From the NCBI RefSeq assembly GCF_003075075.1, contig NZ_QCYM01000012.1, positions 62,001 through 126,000 on the forward strand: a DNA stretch of 64,000 nt, written 5' to 3'. Below are positions 53,447 through 62,177 of this stretch, one piece after another. Origin of the DNA: Labrenzia sp. 011 (GTDB taxonomy: Bacteria; Pseudomonadota; Alphaproteobacteria; Rhizobiales; Stappiaceae). Position 1 is the stretch's first letter, and each line of letters opens with the position of its first letter. The translations under genes and the position numbers were made by a program. A model generated the notes under the pieces. That model was not told where the DNA came from. It searched no databases and saw nothing but the letters and a program-made list of their open reading frames with translations.

Positions 53447-55641
53447 TGCGCGGCCGCGTAGTCAGTCGGCGCGGCGCTTGGTGACGGAGCGACGCTGGCG
53501 TTGGACTGTTCCAGCAGCAGCCGGAAATCCTTGCCGATGCGCAGCAGCAGGTCCTGCGTGCGCCGCTTGAGGACACGCGGCTGCGGTGCTTCGGCGTCCT
53601 GTGCCGCCGGTTTGGCCGGGCTGGCGCGGGCCAGTCTCGGCAGGTTTTCCGCATCGACGCCGGGCATGGGCGCCAACTCGATGCCGTTATGGGCAAATTC
53701 CATGTATTTCTGCCAGGTCATGGCGGGCAGACTGCCGCCGGTCACGCGCCGGGTGGAGCTGAAGTCGTCGTTGCCGAACCAGACGGCGGTGGTGAAATTG
53801 CCCGTGTATCCCACGAACCATGCGTCCCTGTAGGCATTGGTGGTGCCGGTCTTGCCGGCCGCGACCACACCGTCGATACGGGCACGCCGGCCGGTGCCGG
53901 CCTCGACCACATTGACCAGGATTTCGTTGAGCTGGTGCACCTTGTCTTCCGGCAGGACCCTTTCGGGCGGCGGTTCGTCCTTTTCCCGGCGGTAGAGAAC
54001 CTCACCGGCGCTGTTGGTGATTTCCATGATCGCATAGGACGTCGCCTTCATGCCCCCGTTGGCAAAGACGGAATAGGAGGAGGCCATGTCGATCACCGTC
54101 ACTTCCGAGGAGCCGATGGGCAGGGAAATGCCGTTTTCCAGCTCGTGGGTGATGCCCATGGCATAGGCGGTTTCTATGATCTTCTCGCGGCCGAAATCCA
54201 GGGAAAGACGGACCGGAATGGTGTTGATCGATTTGGTCAGGGCCGTTCTCAGGGTCACCGGGCCACGATAGCTTCGGCCATAGTTCCGCGGGGTCCAGTT
54301 GCCGATATAGACCGGCCGGTCGGGCACGATGCTGTCCGGACCGTAGCCGTTCATGAAGGCGGTGATATAGACGAAGGGCTTGAAGGAGGAGCCGGGCTGG
54401 CGCAGGGCGTTGACCGCACGGTTGAACTGGCTTTCACCATAGGACCTTCCGCCCACCATGGCAACCACCGCACCGTCGGGGAGCATGGACACCAGCGCGG
54501 CTTCATTCGCGTCGCGCAGCTTGCCGTTTTCCCTGAGGATGGTTTCCACCGCCAGATCGGCCTGGCGCTGCAGGGCGGGGTCCAGGGTCGTGCGCACGGT
54601 GACGATACGGTCGTGGGCAAGGGCGGGATTGCGGCGGGCCAGTTTTTTCACTTCCTCAAGGGCCCAGTCGAGGAAGTATTCCGGCAGCTGTTCCTGCGAG
54701 CGGTCCACCGCAACGGCAGGGTTGCGGCGGGCGCCGATGACCTGACCCTCGGTCAGGAAGCCGGCCTGGACCATGTTGGTCAGAACTTCATTGGCGCGGG
54801 CCCGGGCGGCGGGCAGATTGATGTGCGGGGCGTATTTGGTCGGCGCCTTGTAGAGGCCGGCAAGCATGGCGCTTTCGGCGAGGGTCAGTTCGCGCACATT
54901 CTTGTTGAAGTAGAATTCGGCCGCCGCGGTCACCCCGAAGACGCCGCCACCCATGTAGGCGCGGTCGAGATAGAGCTTCAGGATTTCCTGCTTGGTGAGG
55001 TTCGCCTCCAGCCAGAGGGCCAGATAGGCTTCCTTGATCTTGCGGATCAGGCTGCGTTCGTTGCTCAGGAAGAGGTTCTTGGCAAGCTGCTGGGTGAGGG
55101 TCGAACCGCCCTGGACGACGCCGCCCGCGCGGGCGTTTTCGACCATCGCGCGGAAGGTGCCGAGGAAGTCGATGCCGAAATGGATGAAGAAGCGGCGATC
55201 CTCCGTGGCCAGGGTGGCCTTGACGAGGGAATCGGGGATCTCTTCCAGAGGCACGCTGTCGTTGAGCACGATGCCGCGCCGGCCGATCTCCTTGCCGAAT
55301 CTGTCGAGGAAGGTGACAGCGAAATCGTCGGTGGTTTTCCAGTCGGCATAACGGGTGGCCTCGAAGGCGGGCTGGGCGAAGGCCAGAACGACGATGAAAC
55401 CGACAAGACCATAGGTGAGGGCGTCGGAGGACAGTTCCGCGAGGGCGCGCCAGATTCCTTTCGCCCGGAAGCGGCGCAGGAAGGCGTCATAGCCTTCGAA
55501 GGTCCGGCGTATCGCGGCGCCGCTTTTCCAGAGGGCAGTATCGACAAAGGCATCGACGGCGAGAAAGAACCGGCGAATACGGTGACGCTTGCGCGGCGGT
55601 TCATTGCCGTCGATTTCACTTGAATGCGGTTCGTCGGCCAC
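53443..55641 (-). CDS. Class A penicillin-binding protein (PBP1A family)
   Basis: A 732-residue bifunctional glycosyltransferase-transpeptidase. After a membrane helix (about residues 72-95) comes the GT51 domain with catalytic Glu147 (ATEDRRFFIHFGID) and QLAKNLFLSNERSLIRK; the transpeptidase domain has SxxK at Ser418-Lys421 (SSFK), SxN at Ser471-Asn473 (SIN) and KTG at Lys596-Gly598. It polymerises and cross-links peptidoglycan outside the inner membrane. GTG start at 55641. It overlaps the DUF1214 gene by 4 bp, forming a coupled operon. Confidence 0.95.
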   Translation of the reverse strand: MADEPHSSEIDGNEPPRKRHRIRRFFLAVDAFVDTALWKSGAAIRRTFEGYDAFLRRFRAKGIWRALAELSSDALTYGLVGFIVVLAFAQPAFEATRYADWKTTDDFAVTFLDRFGKEIGRRGIVLNDSVPLEEIPDSLVKATLATEDRRFFIHFGIDFLGTFRAMVENARAGGVVQGGSTLTQQLAKNLFLSNERSLIRKIKEAYLALWLEANLTKQEILKLYLDRAYMGGGVFGVTAAAEFYFNKNVRELTLAESAMLAGLYKAPTKYAPHINLPAARARANEVLTNMVQAGFLTEGQVIGARRNPAVAVDRSQEQLPEYFLDWALEEVKKLARRNPALAHDRIVTVRTTLDPALQRQADLAVETILRENGKLRDANEAALVSMLPDGAVVAMVGGRSYGESQFNRAVNALRQPGSSFKPFVYITAFMNGYGPDSIVPDRPVYIGNWTPRNYGRSYRGPVTLRTALTKSINTIPVRLSLDFGREKIIETAYAMGITHELENGISLPIGSSEVTVIDMASSYSVFANGGMKATSYAIMEITNSAGEVLYRREKDEPPPERVLPEDKVHQLNEILVNVVEAGTGRRARIDGVVAAGKTGTTNAYRDAWFVGYTGNFTTAVWFGNDDFSSTRRVTGGSLPAMTWQKYMEFAHNGIELAPMPGVDAENLPRLARASPAKPAAQDAEAPQPRVLKRRTQDLLLRIGKDFRLLLEQSNASVAPSPSAAPTDYAAAQ

Positions 55642-55990
55642 GCGAACGGGTTCTCCGGATCAAAATGGATCAACTTAAATTACCGGTTTTTTGTCCATGT
55701 GAAAACCGGTCTCCTACATCTGTTCTTATTGTACGCGGTTTGTTGATCTTTCCTGAATTCCGGCAGTGGGACGGCAATATTTGCGGAAAAGGGGCTCGCA
55801 AGCGTCGCTTTCTTGCCGGCCGGGCCCTGGCATGCTACGCGCTGGGGCAGATCCTGGAAACGCGGAATGGCTGGAGAGCTCCCCGGAACCGGCGTGATTC
55901 TCCGGATTGTGCCCTGGGATTTCCGCTCCGGGCGGCCTGAAAAGGGCGGGTCGATCTGACATGTGCGGACAAGAAGACGCGGACAGAACA
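55642..55990. other. Divergent spacer, PBP1A and YcgN-type gene
   Basis: About 350 bp without a supported gene. A 9-bp inverted repeat ACCGGTTTT/AAAACCGGT (55682-55710, 11-nt loop) lies 41 bp upstream of the PBP1A start. Confidence 0.5.
55682..55710. promoter_or_regulatory. Inverted repeat near the PBP1A start
   Basis: ACCGGTTTT and AAAACCGGT, perfect over 9 bp with an 11-nt spacer. Could be an operator or an mRNA-leader hairpin on the PBP1A transcript. Confidence 0.45.
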
Positions 55991-56470
55991 ATGATACCGG
56001 CAGATACCCAGGAACCGCTTCCGTTCTGGAAAACCAGAACGCTGGAGGAGATGAACACCGAAGAGTGGGAATCCCTGTGCGACGGCTGTGGCCGCTGCTG
56101 TCTCAACAAGCTGGAAGACTGGGACACCGGCGACATTGTCTGGACCGACGTTGCCTGCACGCTTCTGGATGGCGAAAGCTGCCGGTGCAAGGATTATGAA
56201 AACCGCGCGGCGACCGTGCCCGATTGCATCCAACTGACGCCGGAAGAGGTCCGTACGCTCACCTGGCTGCCGCCCACCTGTGCCTACCGGCTCGTCCGGG
56301 AAGGCCGGGACCTCTACTGGTGGCATCCTCTGGTGTCGAAAGATCCCGAATCCGTGCATCGGGCCGGCATATCCGTGCGCGGCCGAACCGTGCCGGAAGA
56401 CGGGATAATCCTCGAGGAATATGAATTTCACGTCGTCGACTGGCCCGGGGACATGCCCGAGACCCGGTAA
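55991..56470 (+). CDS. YcgN-family cysteine-cluster protein
   Basis: About 159 residues from the ATG at 55991 ([20 protein letters not shown]). The cysteine cluster CDGCGRCC (Cys30, 33, 36, 37) plus later [18 protein letters not shown] matches the YcgN/YkgJ family, thought to bind iron-sulfur or zinc. No enzymatic role is known. A start at 55961 (MCGQEDAD) is possible because no start has a clear ribosome site. Confidence 0.82.
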   Translation: MIPADTQEPLPFWKTRTLEEMNTEEWESLCDGCGRCCLNKLEDWDTGDIVWTDVACTLLDGESCRCKDYENRAATVPDCIQLTPEEVRTLTWLPPTCAYRLVREGRDLYWWHPLVSKDPESVHRAGISVRGRTVPEDGIILEEYEFHVVDWPGDMPETR

Positions 56471-56646
56471 CAGACCCGCCGTGACGGCGAAGCAGCGCTT
56501 CGAGTGCCCCGCGATCCGCAAGCCGATGACTTTTCGGCAGATTCGCGCCATGCGCCAGGAGGGCCACCAGCCCGTCGATCATTGCCGCAGCCGGATGTTG
56601 CGCACCCGCATGGGCCGTCTTCCGGGGTCCGGGGGACCGTTTCCGG

Positions 56647-57648
56647 CTATCCGAAACGTTGCTGCCAGGTCGGAACCGGGTCGCCGGTGGCAGGCGTTGC
56701 ATGATAGATGCCCCTGGCAATGGCGCGGGCAAGGCAGGAGGCCGCGCCGGCACCGAGTTGAACCATGTCCTCCAGACCGTTTTCCAGCCTGCGTCTGCCG
56801 GTGGAAATGGCGAATACGAGATCGCCGTCGAGCGGCGTATGGGCGGGCCACAGAGCCCGGGCAAGGCCGTCATGGGCCATGACGGCGAGGCGCTTGGCTT
56901 CTCCCTTTGTCAGGATCGCGTCAGTGGCCACGGCGGCAATGGTGGTGTTGGCGCCGGCCTTCAGCCCGTCCAGCTTGGTCCGCACAAGGGTCGCGTCACC
57001 GGGCAAGGGGTGCACCATGCCGAGCCCGCCGAATTCATCGCCGATTTCGAACGGCGCGGCCCAGAAATGCGCGCCGTCTCCGACCGTCGCCCGGCCGAGA
57101 GCATTCACCGCCACGATGGCCCCGATGGTGACGCCGCTGTCCAGAACCATTGATGCGGAGCCCAGACCTCCCTTGAGATTGGCGGTCGTGGCGCCGGTTC
57201 CCGCGCCGGTCGAGCCGAGCGGGAAATCATGGCCGATGGCGTCCAGCGCGGCGCGCCCGAGATCGCGGTAAGGCGCGGCCTGGCCCCAGCTCTTGTCACC
57301 CCCGTTGAGCAGATCGAACAGGATGGCCGTCGGCACGATCGGCACCCGCACCGGACCGATTTCGAAGCCATAGCCGAGTTCCGCCAGACGTCCCTGAACC
57401 CCGGCGCCGGCATCGAGGCCGAAGGCGGAGCCGCCCGCCAGAACGATGGCATCGATCTTTTCCACGGTCTGCTCCGGCTCCAGCAGCGCAATTTCACGTG
57501 TGCCCGGCGCGCCCCCGTGAATGGCGACCGAGGTAACCGCAGGCTCGTCCGGAACAAGAACGGTTGCCCCGGATTTCAACTCCTGGTCGGAAGCGTTGCC
57601 GACCTTCAGGCCGGGGACGTCGGTGATCAGATTGCGCAGGCCGGCCAT
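56647..57648 (-). CDS. P1-family (NylC/DmpA-like) peptidase
   Basis: A 333-residue Ntn-hydrolase-like protein. AIVLAGGSAFGLDAGAGVQG and PLGSTGAGTGATTANLKGG belong to the family core, and the segment AGANTTIAAVATD holds the predicted autocleavage Thr that would become the N-terminal nucleophile. Relatives are DmpA aminopeptidase and nylon-oligomer hydrolase; natural substrate unknown. Convergent with the YcgN-type gene. Confidence 0.87.
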   Translation of the reverse strand: MAGLRNLITDVPGLKVGNASDQELKSGATVLVPDEPAVTSVAIHGGAPGTREIALLEPEQTVEKIDAIVLAGGSAFGLDAGAGVQGRLAELGYGFEIGPVRVPIVPTAILFDLLNGGDKSWGQAAPYRDLGRAALDAIGHDFPLGSTGAGTGATTANLKGGLGSASMVLDSGVTIGAIVAVNALGRATVGDGAHFWAAPFEIGDEFGGLGMVHPLPGDATLVRTKLDGLKAGANTTIAAVATDAILTKGEAKRLAVMAHDGLARALWPAHTPLDGDLVFAISTGRRRLENGLEDMVQLGAGAASCLARAIARGIYHATPATGDPVPTWQQRFG

Positions 57649-57702
57649 GAGGTGTCTGTCCCAGATGTCGCGTAGGGGAAGACGAGTTTGATCGTCCCGC
57701 GC

Positions 57703-58230
57703 CTACGTGTCGAGGCTTTTGTAGCCCCTGCGGACATAGAGCAGGGATTTGCCCGGATCGGTCATGCGCAGATCGGCAACCGTGCCGACGATGATGGAAT
57801 GCGTCCCCATTTCGGTGACCGAACACACATCGCAATCGACGCTCAGCCGCGCACTGTCGAGGGCCGGACAGCCCGTTGCCAGCGGAGTCCAGCTTCCCTT
57901 GGCAAAGCGGTCGGGCATGTCCAGGTTGTCGCGTCCGGCAAAGGCGTCGGAAATCGCCTCGTGATCGTCGCTGAGCGTGTTGAGACAGAACCGCCGGTTT
58001 TCCAGCACGGCCGCGTGAATGCGTGTCTGCCGGTTGAGACAGACAAGAATGCTGGGGGGATCGTCGCTGACGGAACAGGCGGCGGAGACGGTTGCACCCA
58101 CGCGCCCGCCCGGTCCGTCGGTGGTCACCACATGGACGGCGGCAGCTATGCGGCTCATGGCTTCGCGGAACACCTTCATGTCGAGCGGCAACCTGACCTG
58201 ATCTTCCGGGTCTGAAGAGGATGAAGGCAT
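57703..58230 (-). CDS. Flavin reductase domain protein
   Basis: A 175-residue HpaC/DIM6-like flavin reductase from the ATG at 58230 (GGAG 8 nt upstream). SRIAAAVHVVTTDGPGGRVG, ATVSAACSVSDDPPSILVCL and MGTHSIIVGTVADL match the family's FMN-binding split barrel. It likely reduces FMN/FAD with NAD(P)H, perhaps for a monooxygenase not seen here. In-frame upstream start at 58317 is unlikely. It ends 54 bp before the P1 peptidase start. Confidence 0.87.
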   Translation of the reverse strand: MPSSSSDPEDQVRLPLDMKVFREAMSRIAAAVHVVTTDGPGGRVGATVSAACSVSDDPPSILVCLNRQTRIHAAVLENRRFCLNTLSDDHEAISDAFAGRDNLDMPDRFAKGSWTPLATGCPALDSARLSVDCDVCSVTEMGTHSIIVGTVADLRMTDPGKSLLYVRRGYKSLDT

Positions 58231-58473
58231 TCTGTCTGCTCCATGGGTCAGCGGCAATGGAATCGGGCAGGGCCCAGGGTGCGGCGGGAGTTTATTGGTC
58301 CGGGAACCAGGGCGCAATCATCGTGCCCGGCACGGCTCCGAACATAGGGATATGGGGCGGGAGACCCTGGGTGTGAACTCATAAATCTCCCGTATTTTTC
58401 CAAGCCGGATTGAGCTCGTTATCCGCGCAGGTTAGGGGTAGAAGAGCAAACCACAGGATTTCCGGGGAGAAAC

Positions 58474-59577
58474 ATGAAAAAACGGCAACTTGCCGCCAGC
58501 GTATCCGTTCTGGTTTTCGGTCTCCTTGGCGGGCCGGCCCTTGCGGATATTCCGATTGCGGTCGCAGGACCGATGAAAGGCCAGTTCGCCGCGTTCGGTG
58601 CCCAGATGCTGGCAGGAGCCGAACAGGCGGTCGCCGACATCAATGCGTCCGGGGGCGTGAACGGGGAACCGCTTGTGCTTGAAGTGGCCGATGACGGCTG
58701 CGACGCGGAAAGGGCAACCGCCGTGGCCAACCAGATGATCGGCAAGGATGTCAGGTTCGTCGCCGGGCATTTCTGTTTCAGCAGCTCGATCGCGGCCAGC
58801 GAGGTTTATTCCGGTGCGGGCATCGTGCAGATGTCCCCGGCGACCACGCTGCCAGCATACACCGATCAGCGTCCGGGAGCCGGCATCTTCCGGCTGGCGC
58901 CGAGGGATGACCAGCAGGGCCGGCTTGCCGGCCGCCTCCTGGCGGAAGACTTTGGCGATGCACGGGTCGCGATCCTTCACGACAAGACCGCCTACGGAAA
59001 GAGTCTCGCGGATGCGGTCAAGACCGAGATGAACGCACGGGGCAAGTCGGAGAGCCTGTTCTACGGCTTCGATTCCGGCGGACATGACTACAGCGGGCTT
59101 GTCTCCCGGCTCGCGCTCGAGGATGCCGGCGTCGTCTATCTGGGCGGATATCATCCAGAGGCCGGGCTGATCAGACTGGAGATGGACCGTCAGGGTCTTG
59201 ATGCGGTGCTGGTGTCCGGTGATGCGCTGATGACGGAGGATTTCTGGTCCGTGACGGGGGCGGCGGGCGAAGGCACCCTGCTCAGCTATCCGGAAGACCC
59301 GCGCGACAGTCCGGCAGCGAGCGAGCTGGTGGGCGTACTGGAAGAGGCCGGCAAACCGGCCGATCGCTACGCCCTGACAACCTATGCGGCCATTCAGGCC
59401 TGGGCCCAGGCGGTGCAGACCGCGGGTGGAACGGAAGAAGACAAGGTTGCCGCAGCGCTCCGGGACGGCACGTTCCACACAGTGATCGGCACGGTCTCCT
59501 TCGACCAGAACGGCGACAGCAATGTGCCGGCCTATGTCTGGTATGAATGGCGGGACGGGGTGGCCCGACGCAAATAG
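58474..59577 (+). CDS. LivK-type branched-chain amino acid ABC binding protein
   Basis: A 367-residue periplasmic type I binding protein with a signal peptide (MKKRQLAASVSVLVFGLLGG..., cleavage after ALA). VAGPMKGQFAAFGAQMLAGA, GRLLAEDFGDARVAILHDKT and DGTFHTVIGTVSFDQNGDSN are typical of the LivJ/LivK family. GGGGAGAAAC precedes the ATG. No permease or ATPase follows; the gene seems an orphan binding protein or part of a transporter encoded elsewhere. Confidence 0.9.
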   Translation: MKKRQLAASVSVLVFGLLGGPALADIPIAVAGPMKGQFAAFGAQMLAGAEQAVADINASGGVNGEPLVLEVADDGCDAERATAVANQMIGKDVRFVAGHFCFSSSIAASEVYSGAGIVQMSPATTLPAYTDQRPGAGIFRLAPRDDQQGRLAGRLLAEDFGDARVAILHDKTAYGKSLADAVKTEMNARGKSESLFYGFDSGGHDYSGLVSRLALEDAGVVYLGGYHPEAGLIRLEMDRQGLDAVLVSGDALMTEDFWSVTGAAGEGTLLSYPEDPRDSPAASELVGVLEEAGKPADRYALTTYAAIQAWAQAVQTAGGTEEDKVAAALRDGTFHTVIGTVSFDQNGDSNVPAYVWYEWRDGVARRK

Positions 59578-59628
59578 GCCTTCCGGCATGTACCGGGAGG
59601 CGCATTGTCAGGCCGGGCGCGAAAAGTG

Positions 59629-60243
59629 CTACCCGCGCCGGCCGGTGCCGGTGATCTTCAGGTTCACCTTGTCCGCGTAGATCGGCATGCCGGCCTCCAT
59701 GCCGTACAGGCTTCTGAAAAAGCCACCCGTGACCTCAAAGCCGACCCGGCCGTCCTTCCCGGTGCCGGTGACTGTCACGGAGAGCCGGGTGCGCTTCGTC
59801 ATGCCGCGCATCGTCAGGATTCCCTCGACCTCGGCGGACTCTGCGCCGGTGATGCGCACGCGCGTGCTGCGGAAATCGGCGAGCGGAAATCTGGCGACGT
59901 CGAACATGGCCGCACTCTTGAGGAACCCCGTGATCCTGTCATTGCCTGTCTGGACGCTGGCCAGGTCGATCGTCACGCGGACGCGACTGTTCTGCGGCTG
60001 CCCCTGATCGAGGATCATCCTGCCCGAGACTTTCTTGAACTGGCCGGTGACCGGGCCGCCGCCAAGCACCCGGACGGAAAAGCCCGTGTCGATCTGGGCC
60101 GGTGAAAGCACATAGGTTCCGGAGATCGGTCCGGAATGGGCCGGAACGGAGACGGCCAGAAAGGACAGGGCGACGACCAGAAACCTCAGGGAACTTGCCA
60201 GGTGTTTGGCGAAGACGGTTTGCACGGTAGCGGAAGAAGTCAT
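59629..60243 (-). CDS. YceI-family protein
   Basis: A 204-residue exported lipocalin-like protein: signal peptide (about residues 1-37) then ISGTYVLSPAQIDTGFSVRV and GILTMRGMTKRTRLSVTV. YceI proteins bind isoprenoid-type lipids in the periplasm. AAGGA lies 9 nt before the ATG. Convergent with the LivK-type gene, divergent from the L,D-transpeptidase gene. Confidence 0.87.
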   Translation of the reverse strand: MTSSATVQTVFAKHLASSLRFLVVALSFLAVSVPAHSGPISGTYVLSPAQIDTGFSVRVLGGGPVTGQFKKVSGRMILDQGQPQNSRVRVTIDLASVQTGNDRITGFLKSAAMFDVARFPLADFRSTRVRITGAESAEVEGILTMRGMTKRTRLSVTVTGTGKDGRVGFEVTGGFFRSLYGMEAGMPIYADKVNLKITGTGRRG

Positions 60244-60486
60244 CGTGTCAGTCCTTCATCTGGGCATCGGCAACACATTCGCCGTGGCGGGAAAAGCATC
60301 GGCCCTCAAGGACCGGTCTTGCAGATGAATTATCGCGGTGTATCGCTCCGGGCACAGTGCTTCGCGTCACAGCGGAGCAACTGCGGTTGCTGCACCGCCG
60401 TTAACCTTCCGGTAAGAAAGTGGGGCCGGACACGTTCATTCAGGAGTGCCCAGGCTGTATTGTCCCGGAAAAGTTCGGGAAAAGCC

Positions 60487-61008
60487 ATGTATTTGAAGTT
60501 CTTGTTCCGTTTGATGTTGCTGGCGCTCGCGTTGATGCCGCTGAATGGCGTAACGCCTCCGGCTCATGCGGCCGAACTTGTCGGGTTTGCCGATGCCAGG
60601 TTCCGGCCCGGCACGATCGTGATCAGAAATTCGGAGAAACGGCTCTATCTCGTGCTGAGGGGTCAAAGGGCCATCCGCTACAACGTGGCTGTCGGCAAAC
60701 GGCAGAAAGCCTGGACAGGCAATGCCCTGATCACCGCGAAATACGTCAAGCCCGACTGGGCGCCGTCGCCGGAGGTGCGCCGTGATTTCCCGCATCTTCC
60801 GACCCTCATCCGGGGCGGGGCGCCGAACAACCCGATGGGCGTCGCCGCGATGACCCTGTCGAACGGCAACTACGCCATCCATGGCACCAACCGGCCGGGA
60901 TCGATCGGCCGGGCGGTTTCCTACGGTTGCATCCGTATGGCCAATCACGACATCCAGGACCTGTTTCAGCGGGTTGGGATCAGGACGCCGGTTGTAGCCC
61001 TGCCATAA
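60487..61008 (+). CDS. L,D-transpeptidase (YkuD domain)
   Basis: A 173-residue exported enzyme, signal peptide about residues 1-28 (ends AHA). The YkuD motif is clear: His132 in YAIHGTN and catalytic Cys148 in SYGCIRM. It likely makes 3-3 cross-links or anchors a lipoprotein to peptidoglycan. The ATG at 60487 is supported by a signal-peptide start; earlier in-frame codons are not. An 85-nt palindrome begins at the stop codon. Confidence 0.92.
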   Translation: MYLKFLFRLMLLALALMPLNGVTPPAHAAELVGFADARFRPGTIVIRNSEKRLYLVLRGQRAIRYNVAVGKRQKAWTGNALITAKYVKPDWAPSPEVRRDFPHLPTLIRGGAPNNPMGVAAMTLSNGNYAIHGTNRPGSIGRAVSYGCIRMANHDIQDLFQRVGIRTPVVALP

Positions 61009-61092
61009 AACCTGCCCTAAGGTCATGTTCGTGTTGGTGCCATGAGCCCAAGGGGCTGAAACCTCAGGAAACATGCGGTTTAGGGCGGGTTT
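61008..61092. other. 85-nt imperfect palindrome after the L,D-transpeptidase gene
   Basis: Outer arms AAACCTGCCCTAA (61008-61020) and TTAGGGCGGGTTT (61080-61092) pair with one mismatch; inner arms CATGTT and AACATG continue the stem, with AGCCC/GGGCT near the centre. May serve as a terminator or stabiliser, or be a small repeat element. Confidence 0.55.
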
Positions 61093-61258
61093 GTCGACCT
61101 GCCTGGCAAATTTTGCAACCGCAAATTACCTTTTGTAAATCTTACCAGAAGAACGGTCATTGAAAAAATAATCAACTATTGCGCGTATATGTGGGTTTCC
61201 TGTAACTTACTCGTGCGACGCCGCGTCCCGGAATTCGGAAGACTGATACTGGCTGGAC

Positions 61259-62173
61259 ATGACCGATCTCGAACTGTCAGACATTGAGAGTCCCCTGTTC
61301 CATCAGCTCATAGGCTGTTTGCTGCTGCTTGTGGTGATACTCGGTCTGGCGCACAACGTCTTTCTGTCTGTCGGAGATCCGGTCTCGGGAAGTTTGCCGT
61401 CAACCCATCCGGTGACCGCAGGCGGATTTCTGGTCCTCGCCGCAGCGCTTCTCTTCCATCCGCAATGGGACAGCTCCGTCAGGCTCAGCGTCACACTTGC
61501 GTGGATCTTCATCGTTCTTTCCTGCCTGCGTATCCTGGAGGCCCTTTATCCGGAACATCTGGCGGTCTTCACGGATGGACACATCACGGCTGCGCTGGAA
61601 TCGGTCGGTCTTTACGGCCGCTTTTCGGTCGAGACCGCGCTGTTCTTGATGGGCAGTCTGGCCTATTTGCTCGCTCCGGAGCGCCAGGTGGTCGTCAGGC
61701 TTCTGGCGGTTTCCTGCTGCCTGGCAGTGCTCTCGCTCGGATTGGTCGAAGCCGCCTATTCGCTTTTCCTGTGGGGGGACGAGCTGTCGCTGATCACTCA
61801 GGTCGCGATGGTTCTGATCTGTGCCGACCTTGTCTACCGGATGCGCGACGAGGTGCCTTTTCACAGTGTCTTCCGCAAGGCACGGACATCCTTCTACGTC
61901 CGGTTTACCGTGCTGGCGCTCTACCTGTTGCCGATGATCATAGGCGCGGTTCTTCTCCATGAATTCAAGGTCTCTCCGGCATTCCGGACGCCGTTCGAAT
62001 TCGCCTTTGCGGGCACAAGCTGGCTGATGCTCGGTCTCGGTCTGTCCATTGGAACCTTTCTGGACAACCGCATGCAGGAAAGAAGTTTCCGCCGGCGCCC
62101 CAATCCGGGCAACCGGCCGGAAACGGGCAATCAGGGAAACGATATTCCGGACAGCTTCAGCCGCACGTCCTGA
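61259..62173 (+). CDS. Hypothetical multi-spanning membrane protein
   Basis: A 304-residue protein with about seven or eight hydrophobic helices (QLIGCLLLLVVILGLAHNVF; GFLVLAAALLFHP; LAWIFIVLSCLRILEALYP; and so on) and a polar C-terminal tail (RRRPNPGNRPETGNQGND). It resembles stand-alone membrane sensor modules, but no catalytic domain follows. The ATG at 61259 starts the frame. It converges with the VWA gene, 4 bp apart. Confidence 0.7.
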   Translation: MTDLELSDIESPLFHQLIGCLLLLVVILGLAHNVFLSVGDPVSGSLPSTHPVTAGGFLVLAAALLFHPQWDSSVRLSVTLAWIFIVLSCLRILEALYPEHLAVFTDGHITAALESVGLYGRFSVETALFLMGSLAYLLAPERQVVVRLLAVSCCLAVLSLGLVEAAYSLFLWGDELSLITQVAMVLICADLVYRMRDEVPFHSVFRKARTSFYVRFTVLALYLLPMIIGAVLLHEFKVSPAFRTPFEFAFAGTSWLMLGLGLSIGTFLDNRMQERSFRRRPNPGNRPETGNQGNDIPDSFSRTS

Positions 62174-62177
62174 AGTG

